A stretch of 64,000 nt of DNA from a virus (IMGVR_UViG_3300017730_000002:1-64000), one strand, 5' to 3'. Numbered from the stretch's first letter, positions 35,361 through 42,906 are shown. Numbers and translations: made by a program. Notes: generated by a model not told the origin, from the letters alone.

Positions 35361-35650
35361 CTACTTTTAATTGCATGAATAGCTTCAATGATTTCTATTT
35401 TCATTTTAGCCATGTCATCTCTTAAATCTGTAATAGATTTTTCTTGTTTTTCACGATTAGATTCTACTCTTTCTTTAAGACCATCTACTCTTTTATGAAC
35501 CATATCTAAACTTTCTTTTAGGTTATCTAAAACCATTTGCTGTATAGCGACTTTATTTTTAAGTGTAAACCAAACAGTTAAAGCACCAACTAAAGCTGAA
35601 AGGATGGATAATAAAGCATCAAAACCTACTTGCATTTGTGAAATCTCCAT
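35357..35650 (-). CDS. membrane-anchored coiled-coil protein of the lysis cassette
   Basis: 97 residues from ATG 35650 (a frame open further upstream gives an implausible hydrophobic extension). One transmembrane helix (FDALLSILSALVGALTVWF) is followed by a long heptad-patterned helix (LKESLDMVHKRVDGLKERVE; KQEKSITDLRDDMAKM). It could be a holin, an XhlA-like hemolysin-type accessory, or an antiholin. It overlaps the u-spanin gene. Confidence 0.55.
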   Translation of the reverse strand: MEISQMQVGFDALLSILSALVGALTVWFTLKNKVAIQQMVLDNLKESLDMVHKRVDGLKERVESNREKQEKSITDLRDDMAKMKIEIIEAIHAIKSR

Positions 35651-35725
35651 TTTCTTTTGTATAAATAATAAACATATAGTTATAATATACAAAAAATATT
35701 TAAATATACCAGGAAATACGTAGGT

Positions 35726-36613
35726 TTAAATGGGAAATTTATAGGAGTCTATTCCTCTCTGAAAGTAGTCAGCACCTTCATCTCGGATTCTTTTATAATT
35801 TATTTCTAAAATTCTGCCACCCGTAGGTTTAATTGGCGCACCTCTTTCAACATGCCAACCTTTAGATCCATCTCCATATTCTTCTTTATATGTACCTGTA
35901 AGCATCAGATGGAGCTGCTTTTGTACTTGTCTATAACTTGATCTACCGTGAACTATTGAGTCTCTTACATCGTTCCTAGAAGCATTTTCATGGATATGCC
36001 CCATAGTAAACACATCAAAATCCTCATACATTTCTAAAGCTCTTGTTAAGTTTAGCGCTCCTTTAGTAACTACACCACCTCCACCTGATCCGTGAAAGTA
36101 TCTTATTTTCATTGATGAAGAACCTTTAATAGGACCATTCTTTTTAACAATTTGATTTACTATCATCCATCCGCCATATCCACCTACCTGTACATTTGTA
36201 CCATTCTTAATGTTAAGTAATTTTACAAATCTTGCAAGTATGTCTGTTTCTTGAAATTTAATAATAGCAGTCTCGTGATTACCATACCCTATAACTGTAA
36301 GTAAATGAGCATAGGGGCTAAACCATTCTACAGCTGTTTCTACAATGCTGTCTAAATACATAGCATTGTTATGTTCTGGTCTTATATCAGACTTATTCTT
36401 TCTATTATCACCTCTACCTTGCATTAAGCAGAACATATCCCCATTAATCATAATAGGAATAGATTCTTTTAAGCAATAATCTAAATCTTGTTTTAGTTGT
36501 TTCCAGTCACATTTAGGATTATCCCAATGTAAATCTGACATCATTGCAATCTTAGCTTGTGTACCCTCAAGCTTTAGCTCGTGGATATTGCTAGCATGTT
36601 TAATTAACTTCAT
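35726..36613 (-). CDS. calcineurin-like metallophosphoesterase
   Basis: 295 residues with the full metallophosphatase motif set: MMSDLHW (Asp27, His29), INGDMF (Asp59), YGNHET (Asn112, His113), RYFHGSGGG and FTMGHIHEN. Related phage enzymes act as DNA or nucleotide phosphoesterases or phosphatases; the substrate cannot be read here. It sits between the lysis cassette and virion genes and has a TATATTA-like box just upstream of its start without a clear TTG. Confidence 0.8.
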   Translation of the reverse strand: MKLIKHASNIHELKLEGTQAKIAMMSDLHWDNPKCDWKQLKQDLDYCLKESIPIMINGDMFCLMQGRGDNRKNKSDIRPEHNNAMYLDSIVETAVEWFSPYAHLLTVIGYGNHETAIIKFQETDILARFVKLLNIKNGTNVQVGGYGGWMIVNQIVKKNGPIKGSSSMKIRYFHGSGGGGVVTKGALNLTRALEMYEDFDVFTMGHIHENASRNDVRDSIVHGRSSYRQVQKQLHLMLTGTYKEEYGDGSKGWHVERGAPIKPTGGRILEINYKRIRDEGADYFQRGIDSYKFPI

Positions 36614-36659
36614 AATTTTATTTTTCTGGAGAGAATTTCCCTAATATACAACTTATTTT

Positions 36660-36944
36660 TTAAAGTGGAGTATATTCAATATCAAAAGGATCTGGAGAAC
36701 TCCAATCTTCACTAGTCATTAATTCTAAACCCTCTTTATAAGTATATAGACCATCAGGTATGACTGTACCATCTGCAATAAAGCTAGGTTCAGTATCCCA
36801 TTTTAATACAAATTGAGTAGGTGGATTTAAAACATTTTTTCTAATAGTATCTGCAGAAGTTTCTCCTACTTGAGAAAAGTCCACTTTAGATAAATCCTCT
36901 ATTCTTATTACACCGTATGTTTGAAAAACTTTTCTTAGTTTCAT
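36660..36944 (-). CDS. 94-residue protein, unknown
   Basis: Begins MKLRKVFQTYGVIRIEDLSK, contains PPTQFVLKWDTEPSFIADGT and ends acidic. Compact beta-rich composition. It follows the LamG-domain gene by 9 bp and is presumably a virion accessory or fibre chaperone. No family recognised. Confidence 0.45.
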   Translation of the reverse strand: MKLRKVFQTYGVIRIEDLSKVDFSQVGETSADTIRKNVLNPPTQFVLKWDTEPSFIADGTVIPDGLYTYKEGLELMTSEDWSSPDPFDIEYTPL

Positions 36945-36953
36945 ATTTTTTAT

Positions 36954-37727
36954 TTAAGGTGTATTTGTACTAAAAGTGGCAGCATTTTCTAAGGTTCCTG
37001 CATTTGATCCAGATCCTGAATCAGCTACACTTGTTCCTGAACCTTCTTCAAATCTCCACCAACTTACTAAACTACTAAATTCAGATAAATCTGTAGGTAT
37101 TCCACTATTGTATATGTTTGTTATATCTGTTGCAGATAATTCTGCATTAAAAATTGCTACTTCGTCTATTTCTCCGTTTGCAAATGAGGGAGTTGATCCA
37201 TTAAATTTACCTATTAAAAGGGGTTCATTTGTATTATGCATTGCAGTATATGATCCACCACCAGATACACTACCATTATCTAAAGAACCATTTAAGTATA
37301 TTTTTATACCAGTATTCAAACCATTTCCATTATAGGTCATTACAACATGACTCCATACATTTTCTGGTATAGTTGTATTTCCATTTCTTGTTAAACTTGC
37401 TGCGGTACCAGCATCGTAAAGTCCAGCTTGTAACTTTAACCCACCAGCTGTTTGAAAATAATATTCTCTTAAAGATGTAGTTACATTATATTTAAAAATA
37501 ATTCTAAATTTATCATTATCATCAGGTCTTATCCAAGCAGAAATACTAAAAGCAGAATCGCTTGAGCCATCTCCAAAAGACAAGTTATTATTATCTGCTA
37601 CATTTACATAAGCATCTATACCATCAAGTTCTACACTATGAGTATTAACAAAACTAGTCTGAGGAGCTATAATACTAGTTCCTGTAGATACTCCTAAAGT
37701 CTTATTTGTATTTATTGATACTCCCAT
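36954..37727 (-). CDS. LamG/concanavalin-like lectin domain protein
   Basis: 257 residues, a single laminin-G3-type jelly roll. The typical strands are SVELDGIDAYVNVADNNNLS, FSISAWIRPDDNDKFRIIF, NVWSHVVMTYNG, IKIYLNGSLDNGS, LLIGKFNG, GEIDEVAIFNAELSATDI and VSWWRFEEGSGT. LamG domains on phages decorate the virion and bind glycans. A host-surface or mucus/polysaccharide adhesin is inferred. Confidence 0.8.
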   Translation of the reverse strand: MGVSINTNKTLGVSTGTSIIAPQTSFVNTHSVELDGIDAYVNVADNNNLSFGDGSSDSAFSISAWIRPDDNDKFRIIFKYNVTTSLREYYFQTAGGLKLQAGLYDAGTAASLTRNGNTTIPENVWSHVVMTYNGNGLNTGIKIYLNGSLDNGSVSGGGSYTAMHNTNEPLLIGKFNGSTPSFANGEIDEVAIFNAELSATDITNIYNSGIPTDLSEFSSLVSWWRFEEGSGTSVADSGSGSNAGTLENAATFSTNTP

Positions 37728-37729
37728 AA

Positions 37730-37792
37730 TTACATAAATATTATAAAATCATCATCAGATCCAGAAGATAAACCTGTTATTTCCGTAGGCAT
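37730..37792 (-). CDS. 20-residue micro-ORF
   Basis: ATG at 37792, 20 codons, product MPTEITGLSSGSDDDFIIFM, TAA just before the LamG gene start. Acidic, with hydrophobic end. It lies between two genes in an otherwise compact operon. Could be a leader peptide or chance. Confidence 0.25.
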   Translation of the reverse strand: MPTEITGLSSGSDDDFIIFM

Positions 37793-37809
37793 AAGTTTTT
37801 AATTAAATG

Positions 37810-38574
37810 CTACGCTACATATATCATCAATACATCTGCGCCAGTACCATTTACTACAAAATGAGATCCTGCAAATTTATGAGCATTACCACCTGCATCA
37901 AAGTTTACTGTTTCACCTGCAAGCAAGTTAACAGCGGATCCACCACCTATTGCTATAGTAGCAGTTGCACTAGCATGTGCATTATAAAATGATATTGATT
38001 TAACAGCATCTGTTACAGTTACAGAACCTGTAACTCTTTGCATACTAGCAACATTAGTTTGAACACCTGTATTAGTTTTAACTCTATCTACATCTAGTTC
38101 AATTTCAGTATTCTTTGCAAGAATAGCATCAGCTGTAGTTTCAATTTCAGTGTTTTTAGCTAATATAGCATCGGCTGTTACTTCTATTTCTGTATTTTTA
38201 GCCAGAATAGCAGTTGTATCAACCTCTATAGCAGTATTCTTAGCTAAGATATTTAAAAGAGTTGCTTCTGTTGCGTCACCTTGTTCTAAATAAGTTTTAG
38301 TACAAGCTGAATAATTGGTAGTATCTTCTGTTAATGATCCTGGAGGATATAATTCAATATCTGTAAAAGCTCCTGTACTTGTATTAAAGATTCTTACTTC
38401 TAATCTAATGATTGCAGGATCTGATCCACAAACAATGCTAATTAAATCTGCTTCATAATCTTTACCCGCAGTTACAATACTAGCTGCAATTTTATCCAAA
38501 CCAAGCAACATTCTATATTGCCAAGTCCAGTTAGTTCCTTTTTGCCCTTGTGTTTTTAAGTTTCCTACTGACAT
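37810..38574 (-). CDS. repeat-containing virion appendage protein
   Basis: 254 residues. The N-terminal 100 residues are a globular domain (TNWTWQYRMLLGLDKIAASI, CSDP-type Cys). Four tandem 14-residue repeats of ILAKNTEIEVTADA type follow at residues 109-163, a heptad-like pattern expected to form a trimeric coiled coil or beta-helix. A beta C-terminal domain (VTDAVKSISFYNAHASATAT) ends the protein. This is typical of a head or tail fibre. Confidence 0.55.
   Translation of the reverse strand: MSVGNLKTQGQKGTNWTWQYRMLLGLDKIAASIVTAGKDYEADLISIVCGSDPAIIRLEVRIFNTSTGAFTDIELYPPGSLTEDTTNYSACTKTYLEQGDATEATLLNILAKNTAIEVDTTAILAKNTEIEVTADAILAKNTEIETTADAILAKNTEIELDVDRVKTNTGVQTNVASMQRVTGSVTVTDAVKSISFYNAHASATATIAIGGGSAVNLLAGETVNFDAGGNAHKFAGSHFVVNGTGADVLMIYVA
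38086..38250 (-). repeat. four tandem 42-bp coding repeats (ILAKNTEIE...)
   Basis: Four consecutive 14-codon units inside the appendage gene. They differ at a few positions at the protein level and by many synonymous changes, so they are old or selected repeats and not a recent slippage product. Confidence 0.75.
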
Positions 38575-38588
38575 GTTTTATGTTTTTA

Positions 38589-38963
38589 TTATTCAAATAC
38601 CCCATGCTCTACTAAGCATCCTGTTGCTCCTGAAGCATATACTCTAATATCACTAGTATCTGCTGCCCAAGGAAATAGTGCCCAGGAACCTGCATCTAAA
38701 AACATATCATATACAGCACCTGACGCTGTTGCTTCAATTTTAACATAGATATTCAAACTTCCTGCATTCTTCAAGTATACATACGCACCTGGAGAATGGC
38801 TTGCATGAGGAATCAATGTTAATGGTGCACCAACCACTGCTGTAACGTTAGTTCTAGAAATACCTCCCTGAGTAACTGTAGCTGACTTTAAAACTGTAGA
38901 TAGTAAACTATCGCTAGTTAAGTTAGTAGAAGTTATTGTTGAAGTTAAATTTACTGTTGCCAT
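38589..38963 (-). CDS. small beta virion protein, paralogue of the next upstream gene
   Basis: 124 residues. Shares with the 129-residue upstream gene the pattern T(S/T)xxLTxD...QGGxxR...FxxGxWALxPWAA...xExGxF. Here GSWALFPWAADTSDIRVYAS and CLVEHGVFE. All-beta composition suggests a small decoration or fibre-tip protein. Adjacent paralogues indicate tandem duplication. Confidence 0.5.
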   Translation of the reverse strand: MATVNLTSTITSTNLTSDSLLSTVLKSATVTQGGISRTNVTAVVGAPLTLIPHASHSPGAYVYLKNAGSLNIYVKIEATASGAVYDMFLDAGSWALFPWAADTSDIRVYASGATGCLVEHGVFE

Positions 38964-38983
38964 TTTTATAAGTTTATAAGATT

Positions 38984-39373
38984 TTAATTAAATATTCCGT
39001 ATTCTAGAATATTATTTGCTGTTTCTGCATAAGCTTCCAAACTTACTGGTGTACCACTGCTGCTTGCGGCCCATGGTATTAATGCCCAATCCCCACCACT
39101 TAATATAATTTGATCTGATGTAGAATCAAATGATATATAAATTTTTTCGTTTGTTGTAGCTGTAGATGGATTATATAACCAAACTCTTGCGCCTTGAACA
39201 TATAAGTCCTCATCTGCAATAATTTGCGCTGTACCAATTGCTGTTGGTTCAATCTTTTGTCTCATCACACCACCTTGCTCTATAGCTCTAGTAAGGTTTG
39301 TTACAGTTAATGAAATCACATCTGTAGTTAAATCTGTAGACTCTATCTTAAGAGTATGTGTTACGTCTGCCAT
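38984..39373 (-). CDS. small beta virion protein, paralogue of the downstream gene
   Basis: 129 residues with AIEQGGVMRQKIEPTAIGTA, ARVWLYNPSTATTNEKIYIS, GGDWALIPWAASSSG and NNILEYGIF. The same block order occurs in the 124-residue neighbour, about one third identical by eye. Likely a virion surface protein; function unknown. Confidence 0.5.
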   Translation of the reverse strand: MADVTHTLKIESTDLTTDVISLTVTNLTRAIEQGGVMRQKIEPTAIGTAQIIADEDLYVQGARVWLYNPSTATTNEKIYISFDSTSDQIILSGGDWALIPWAASSSGTPVSLEAYAETANNILEYGIFN

Positions 39374-39401
39374 TTTTTAAAGTTTTATAAGTTTAAGTTA
39401 A

Positions 39402-39872
39402 TTAAGCTCTATCAATAATCATGAAATTGATCTTAACATTACCATTCATTGTGGCAGTTCCACAGTTGTGAACGCGAATAGTAGCAGTACCTGTATTTTT
39501 AGCACGTATTTCTAATACTACTGTGCCATTACTTCCTGTCTGAGGAGTTAACAATATTATAGAATTTCCTAGTATTTTGCTGTTGTTAAGTACAAATTGT
39601 GTATTTGCATTAGCTGCTAAAGTTAATGAAACAGTATCAATAGTACCATGATGTGCATTCAATGTTACAGCTGTTGTAGAGCTGGTTGTTTGAGTTACAG
39701 CACCACCATCATATAAAGATTGTAAAGGTTCTGCATTAATTGATAAAGGTCTGTAAGTATCATCGCGTTTAGGATCTTTTGCCCCTACTGCAAATAAGTT
39801 AGTTGTATCTGTTGGAAGAGTCGCTCTATAGTCACCTCTTTTAATCCAAGAAATAAAATTTAAAATGTCCAT
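39402..39872 (-). CDS. virion accessory beta protein
   Basis: 156 residues. The N-terminus is helical (MDILNFISWIKRGDYRATLP), then DPKRDDTYRPLSINAEPL, and an all-beta C-terminal domain rich in Thr, Asn and Val (VTLNAHHGTIDTVSLTLAAN; TATIRVHNCGTATMNGNVKI). First gene after a strong terminator. Similar layout to small phage head or fibre proteins. No family assigned. Confidence 0.5.
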   Translation of the reverse strand: MDILNFISWIKRGDYRATLPTDTTNLFAVGAKDPKRDDTYRPLSINAEPLQSLYDGGAVTQTTSSTTAVTLNAHHGTIDTVSLTLAANANTQFVLNNSKILGNSIILLTPQTGSNGTVVLEIRAKNTGTATIRVHNCGTATMNGNVKINFMIIDRA

Positions 39873-39931
39873 TTTTTATTTTTTTAAAATATTTATAAAT
39901 ACGTATGATATAATATAGTAAAAATAATTGA

Positions 39932-39964
39932 TAAAAAAAAGCCCTCGGTAAAAACTAAGGGCTT
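39932..39964 (-). terminator. intrinsic terminator between the GroES-like and virion gene groups
   Basis: Minus-strand stem AAGCCCTTAG-tttttac-CGAGGGCTT followed by T8. A TACTATATTAT sequence follows, which may be the next promoter, though no TTG is at N20. Confidence 0.8.
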
Positions 39965-40003
39965 AAAATTAGCTTGCAAATGGATTTGGGTAGTGGTAAC
40001 AAG

Positions 40004-40207
40004 CTAATCAAATAAGTAATGATAAAGTCCTATTGCTACAGCAAATGACACGATATATCCAATCATACCCATAATCCTAGCTTCTCTATCTTGTACTCTT
40101 CTTCCAGTTATTGGATCTACTATATCTTGCATAAGAGCATGCGATAATGTAGAAACAATAATTATACAAATTAGTCCGAATAAGACTACTAATGATTTCA
40201 TAATCAT
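40004..40207 (-). CDS. small two-helix membrane protein
   Basis: 67 residues from ATG 40207, which forms an ATGA overlap with the upstream stop (ATG 40201 is an alternative). Two hydrophobic segments (SLVVLFGLICIIIVSTLSHA and IMGMIGYIVSFAVAIGLYHY) flank a short polar loop with Arg/Asp. Inner-membrane protein of unknown role, in an operon with nucleotide and chaperone genes. Confidence 0.5.
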   Translation of the reverse strand: MIMKSLVVLFGLICIIIVSTLSHALMQDIVDPITGRRVQDREARIMGMIGYIVSFAVAIGLYHYLFD

Positions 40208-40494
40208 AATGACTGTATTTCTTTTAATAATTTCTCGACATACAACGTAGCATCCATTAACTCTTCTTGTAAGTGAGTTAACCACTGCTTCATAGTTAAA
40301 TCTTTTCTATCTAGAGTCTTTCCATACTTAAGCTTGCCTGTCTCAGATCTTTCCTGATACTTCTCAAGTACAGATTCTACTATAGTATCTTCTTCAACTG
40401 GCGGAATCGGGATAACACCATCTGTCATATTACCATATACAGAGTTACCATGCATCTCCTTATACCAATCTTTAGCTGATTCTTTTATTGCCAT
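40204..40494 (-). CDS. MazG-like nucleotide pyrophosphohydrolase-related protein
   Basis: 96 residues. The helix LTHLQEELMDATLYVEKLLK carries the E-E-x-x-D spacing of all-alpha NTP pyrophosphatases, and KLKYGKTLDRKDLTMKQWLT is the usual preceding segment in phage members of that family. Only one of the two metal-binding helices is evident, so this is a minimal member. Would hydrolyse (d)NTPs or regulate nucleotide pools. Confidence 0.5.
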   Translation of the reverse strand: MAIKESAKDWYKEMHGNSVYGNMTDGVIPIPPVEEDTIVESVLEKYQERSETGKLKYGKTLDRKDLTMKQWLTHLQEELMDATLYVEKLLKEIQSL

Positions 40495-40787
40495 ACCATT
40501 ACAATATCATGTACTAATACCATCATCTTGATTTTGCCGTCTATATCTATGATTTCAGCATTATGAAGGGCACCAGTACGGACATATACCTTATCCCCTG
40601 CCTTTAGATCTTTAACTTCATCCCCTACTGCAAATATATTAAGATGAGTCCACTCCTTCATCATTTCTTGCTCTGCTTCTTTTTCTAGATTATCTGGAAC
40701 AATAAGATCTAGTTCACCTTCTTTTTTTTCTTTTTTCTCAGGCTTATCTAGCATAATCCTGTTTCCTCTTAATATAAATTTGCTCAT
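40485..40787 (-). CDS. GroES-like co-chaperonin
   Basis: 100 residues from ATG 40787 (a TTG at 40808 is in frame but less likely). FILRGNRIMLDKPEKKE, the mobile-loop-like Glu/Lys region, then VGDEVKDLKAGDKVYVRTGA and a final VLVHDIVMVWQ match the Cpn10 beta-barrel order, as in T4 gp31-type phage co-chaperonins. Presumably assists host GroEL in folding the capsid protein. It has a promoter immediately upstream. Confidence 0.7.
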   Translation of the reverse strand: MSKFILRGNRIMLDKPEKKEKKEGELDLIVPDNLEKEAEQEMMKEWTHLNIFAVGDEVKDLKAGDKVYVRTGALHNAEIIDIDGKIKMMVLVHDIVMVWQ

Positions 40788-40805
40788 TTCTTTGTTGGTT
40801 TTAGA

Positions 40806-40834
40806 CAAATATAATAAAAATTATTTATCCTCAA
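40806..40834 (-). promoter_or_regulatory. promoter TTG-N18-TATATTTG upstream of the GroES-like gene
   Basis: Minus strand: TTG (40834-40832), 18 bp, TATATTTG (40813-40806), about 19 bp before the ATG. Same TTG-N18-TATATTTG arrangement as the promoter of the isolated gene at 60131. It fits the Bacteroidota consensus. Confidence 0.6.
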
Positions 40835-41687
40835 AGTTGTACATAATATTTCCATCACCATCTATTACCAAACCTTTGTAATCTTGTTTTACTTCTTGAC
40901 CCATTAAGTTATATCTTCTTGGATCCGTAAATACACTACGGTATACATACACGGGACCAAAGGTTTCTTCTTTACCATCTATATCAATCTGAATTAACTT
41001 ATAGTAGTTATATCCATATTCTATACGTGTATCAAAGTATTTATATGTTAGTTCTGTATTACTAAACCCCGCTGCAGGAATCTCATCCTGGTACCCCCAG
41101 GTGGTTCCATCCAAAGATTTATATAAATCAAACTTCAGTGAGTTGTTTTCTGATGCTGTAACCCATTTAACCATATTACCTTGGTCTTGCAAGCTTGCAG
41201 AGAAATCCAACATTTCAACAGGTAATGGCGCTGTATTCCTAATTTCAAAAAAATCAATATGGCAATATTTACCATCTAACAAACCCGATCCAAACGTAGT
41301 ATTAAGAACTAACGCAAAAGCTAATGTTGTATTAGGAACAGTAATCATGTAATATCCATTAAGATCAGATATATCATAATAAAACCAACCACTATCATAA
41401 AAATACAAAGCAAAGACATCACCTAGCCTTACATTACTTTCCTGATACCACGAGACCTCCACTTCTGCATATGTACTAAAATCATATATAGGTGACTGAA
41501 ATACATAAAATTCATTTTCCAAATAGTTACCAGAAAGGTTATAACATAGATCACCACTGTGTGAACCAGTGTTGCCACCAGGGCTTGTCCACTCATCAGG
41601 ACCATCAAATGAGTCAAAAGGTTCAAAAATCTGACCATAACCAAATAAACATAACAGTGTAAATAATAAGAGTAATATAGTTTTCAT
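40821..41687 (-). CDS. secreted protein resembling Bacteroidota T9SS cargo
   Basis: 288 residues from ATG 41687. The signal peptide (MKTILLLLFTLLCLFGYGQ) ends in the YGQ/Q pattern common in Bacteroidota. A jelly-roll-like beta domain follows, then PLPVEMLDFSASLQDQGNMV KWVTASENN (given in pieces), the linker that precedes type IX sorting domains in host cargo. The end, RRYNLMGQEVKQDYKGLVI, resembles a type A T9SS sorting signal (YNLxGQEV...KGLYI). This is unusual for a phage. It could be acquired from a host and act on the surface of the infected cell or be packaged in the virion. Confidence 0.6.
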   Translation of the reverse strand: MKTILLLLFTLLCLFGYGQIFEPFDSFDGPDEWTSPGGNTGSHSGDLCYNLSGNYLENEFYVFQSPIYDFSTYAEVEVSWYQESNVRLGDVFALYFYDSGWFYYDISDLNGYYMITVPNTTLAFALVLNTTFGSGLLDGKYCHIDFFEIRNTAPLPVEMLDFSASLQDQGNMVKWVTASENNSLKFDLYKSLDGTTWGYQDEIPAAGFSNTELTYKYFDTRIEYGYNYYKLIQIDIDGKEETFGPVYVYRSVFTDPRRYNLMGQEVKQDYKGLVIDGDGNIMYNFEDK

Positions 41688-42034
41688 ACTATAAGATAAC
41701 AATATCTGCGGACATTCCCAAGTGTAATGGATCTACGGAGGTAGAAATGTTCTATGCAAGACATTGTAGTGACTCTTGTATCAGATGGCCCCCACCACCT
41801 ACCACCCTGTTGGTACCCCCCTATGATTTGTACAGGAGAATGTGTTTTTGCTGACACAAAACCAAAAAAGCATGCTGCTGAGAAAAGTTTAGCAGGGTTG
41901 TGCAAGGTGCAAGACACAGTGGTGCTTTGTGTTGTGTAGTTTCTTTTTGTTTAGTTTGTAGATTATCCTCTGTCACATGGATTAAGTTCCATAACAAGAT
42001 AAGACTGTAAAGTCCAGTATAAAGCAAACTCCTA
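41688..42034. other. divergent intergenic region between late (minus) and early (plus) modules
   Basis: About 350 bp with higher GC than the flanks and no convincing gene. A plus-strand frame at 41754-41939 (or from 41821) is Cys-containing and ends just before a TTTCTTTTTGTTTAG box, so a peptide cannot be excluded. Hairpin ACACA...TGTGT precedes that box. Likely holds divergent promoters and possibly the start of the small-RNA string. Confidence 0.4.
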
Positions 42035-42083
42035 AGCCCTACAAGTTGAAATCATATACACTTGAGGGCTTTCTTTTTTTTTA
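42035..42083 (+). terminator. hairpin and T9 tract closing small unit 1
   Basis: AGCCCT (42035-42040) pairs with AGGGCT (42065-42070), followed by TTTCTTTTTTTTTAG. The preceding 95 bp (41958-42034) shows no ORF and may be a small RNA. Confidence 0.6.
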
Positions 42084-42214
42084 GTTTGTAAAGTTTTATA
42101 CTATTCAAAGAAACAATCACCTTGTGTGCACAAGTGGGTGGACAGCATTGTTGAGAAGAGTATATGTAATTAGGGACAATGTACAGTAAGGTACATCCCT
42201 TTCTTTTTTTTTAG
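42084..42214 (+). ncRNA. candidate small RNA unit 2
   Basis: About 115 bp without an ORF, starting with the leader-like GTTTTATACTATTC. It ends in hairpin AGGGA(caa)TGTAC-agtaag-GTACATCCCT and a T9 box. CTTGTGTGCACAAG (42121-42134) is a further palindrome. Interpreted as a terminated small transcript; expression unproven. Confidence 0.4.
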
Positions 42215-42329
42215 TTCTGAGGTGCAATGCAAACCTCCCGCTAAAGCACTTAGCCTTTAACACACACATAAGGGGAGGAACATTCTCAGACGTGAGAGAA
42301 AACAATGGTTAAGGCCCATTGTTTTTTTT
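42215..42329 (+). ncRNA. candidate small RNA unit 3
   Basis: No ORF. Hairpins GAGGT-gcaatgcaa-ACCTC and TCTCA-gacg-TGAGA precede a strong terminator AACAATGG-ttaaggc-CCATTGTT followed by T8 (42301-42329). A separate TTTC-T9-AG box follows. Confidence 0.45.
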
Positions 42330-42374
42330 GTGTTGTTTCTTTTTTTTTAGTGTTGAACTTTTAAAACCCATACT

Positions 42375-42548
42375 ATGAAAAATACTAAAGTTCAAATCTT
42401 TTCTGTTCCTTGTAATGAGGCTGAAGCCATTACTGCGGTTCAGAAAAAGATTAATCAGTGGCTTACCACTGGCTTATTAATCAAATATGAAATGCACACT
42501 ACTGCTACTCATATTGTGTTTAATGTTGCATTGAGAAAAGAGGCTTAG
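42375..42548 (+). CDS. 57-residue small protein
   Basis: ATG at 42375 in TACTATG context. Product MKNTKVQIFSVPCNEAEAIT, then VQKKINQWLTTGLLIKYE and a beta end (HTTATHIVFNVALRKEA). A compact alpha/beta peptide. Its TAG stop lies inside the terminator stem AGAGGC-ttag-GCCTCT. Small early protein of unknown role, possibly host takeover. Confidence 0.5.
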   Translation: MKNTKVQIFSVPCNEAEAITAVQKKINQWLTTGLLIKYEMHTTATHIVFNVALRKEA

Positions 42549-42571
42549 GCCTCTTTTGTTTCTTTTTTTTT

Positions 42572-42690
42572 ATTAACTAAGTAGTGTAACACCTTAAAAC
42601 GATTATATCCTTGATGTGCTAGTGTGCATAACCACACAGGTTTATTAGAAGTCCTTAAAAGTAGCGGAGGAGGTGGCACTACTTTTTTCC
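42572..42690 (+). ncRNA. candidate small RNA unit 4
   Basis: No ORF. Hairpin GTGTG-cataac-CACAC is followed by terminator AAAAGTAG-cggaggaggtggca-CTACTTTT with T6, then a distinct TTTC-T9-AG box at 42693. Confidence 0.4.
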
Positions 42691-42727
42691 TTTATTTCTT
42701 TTTTTTTAGTTAGGAAAATTATATACT

Positions 42728-42868
42728 ATGAGAAAGAAACATTTGATACCCGTTGTTTGGTTTAGTGTAATTATCCTAATTGCAACACTATTATGTTCCT
42801 GTGGATCAGGAAAAGTTAGCTGTGATGCATATGGTTCAATTGATAACACTGAAATAGATAAGGCTTAA
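42728..42868 (+). CDS. 46-residue lipoprotein (paralogue of the one at 48066)
   Basis: ATG in TACTATG context. MRKKHLIPVVWFSVIILIAT then LLCSCGSGKVSCDAYGS: basic start, one membrane span, lipobox ending at Cys, followed by a short Cys-containing tail. The CGSGKVSCDAYG segment is repeated as CGTGQVSCDAYG in the protein at 48066. TAA is inside terminator stem AAGGC-ttaaca-GCCTT. Candidate envelope-located early protein, for example superinfection exclusion (inference). Confidence 0.55.
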   Translation: MRKKHLIPVVWFSVIILIATLLCSCGSGKVSCDAYGSIDNTEIDKA

Positions 42869-42906
42869 CAGCCTTTTCTTTTTTTTTAATTAATAAAATT
42901 AAAAAT

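Noticed and set aside
37807-37992. plus-strand frame antisense to the repeat-containing fibre gene
   Set aside because: Antisense Cys/Tyr-rich shadow typical of reverse frames in AT-rich DNA.
41754-41939. plus-strand 61-residue frame in the divergent region
   Set aside because: Cys- and Lys-rich with no supporting leader; overlaps a minus-strand frame and a hairpin. Kept only as a comment in the intergenic entry.
42117-42305. minus-strand frames in the small-unit string (also 41684-41917, 43439-43675)
   Set aside because: They cross conserved hairpins and T-boxes read from the plus strand, and have no start context.
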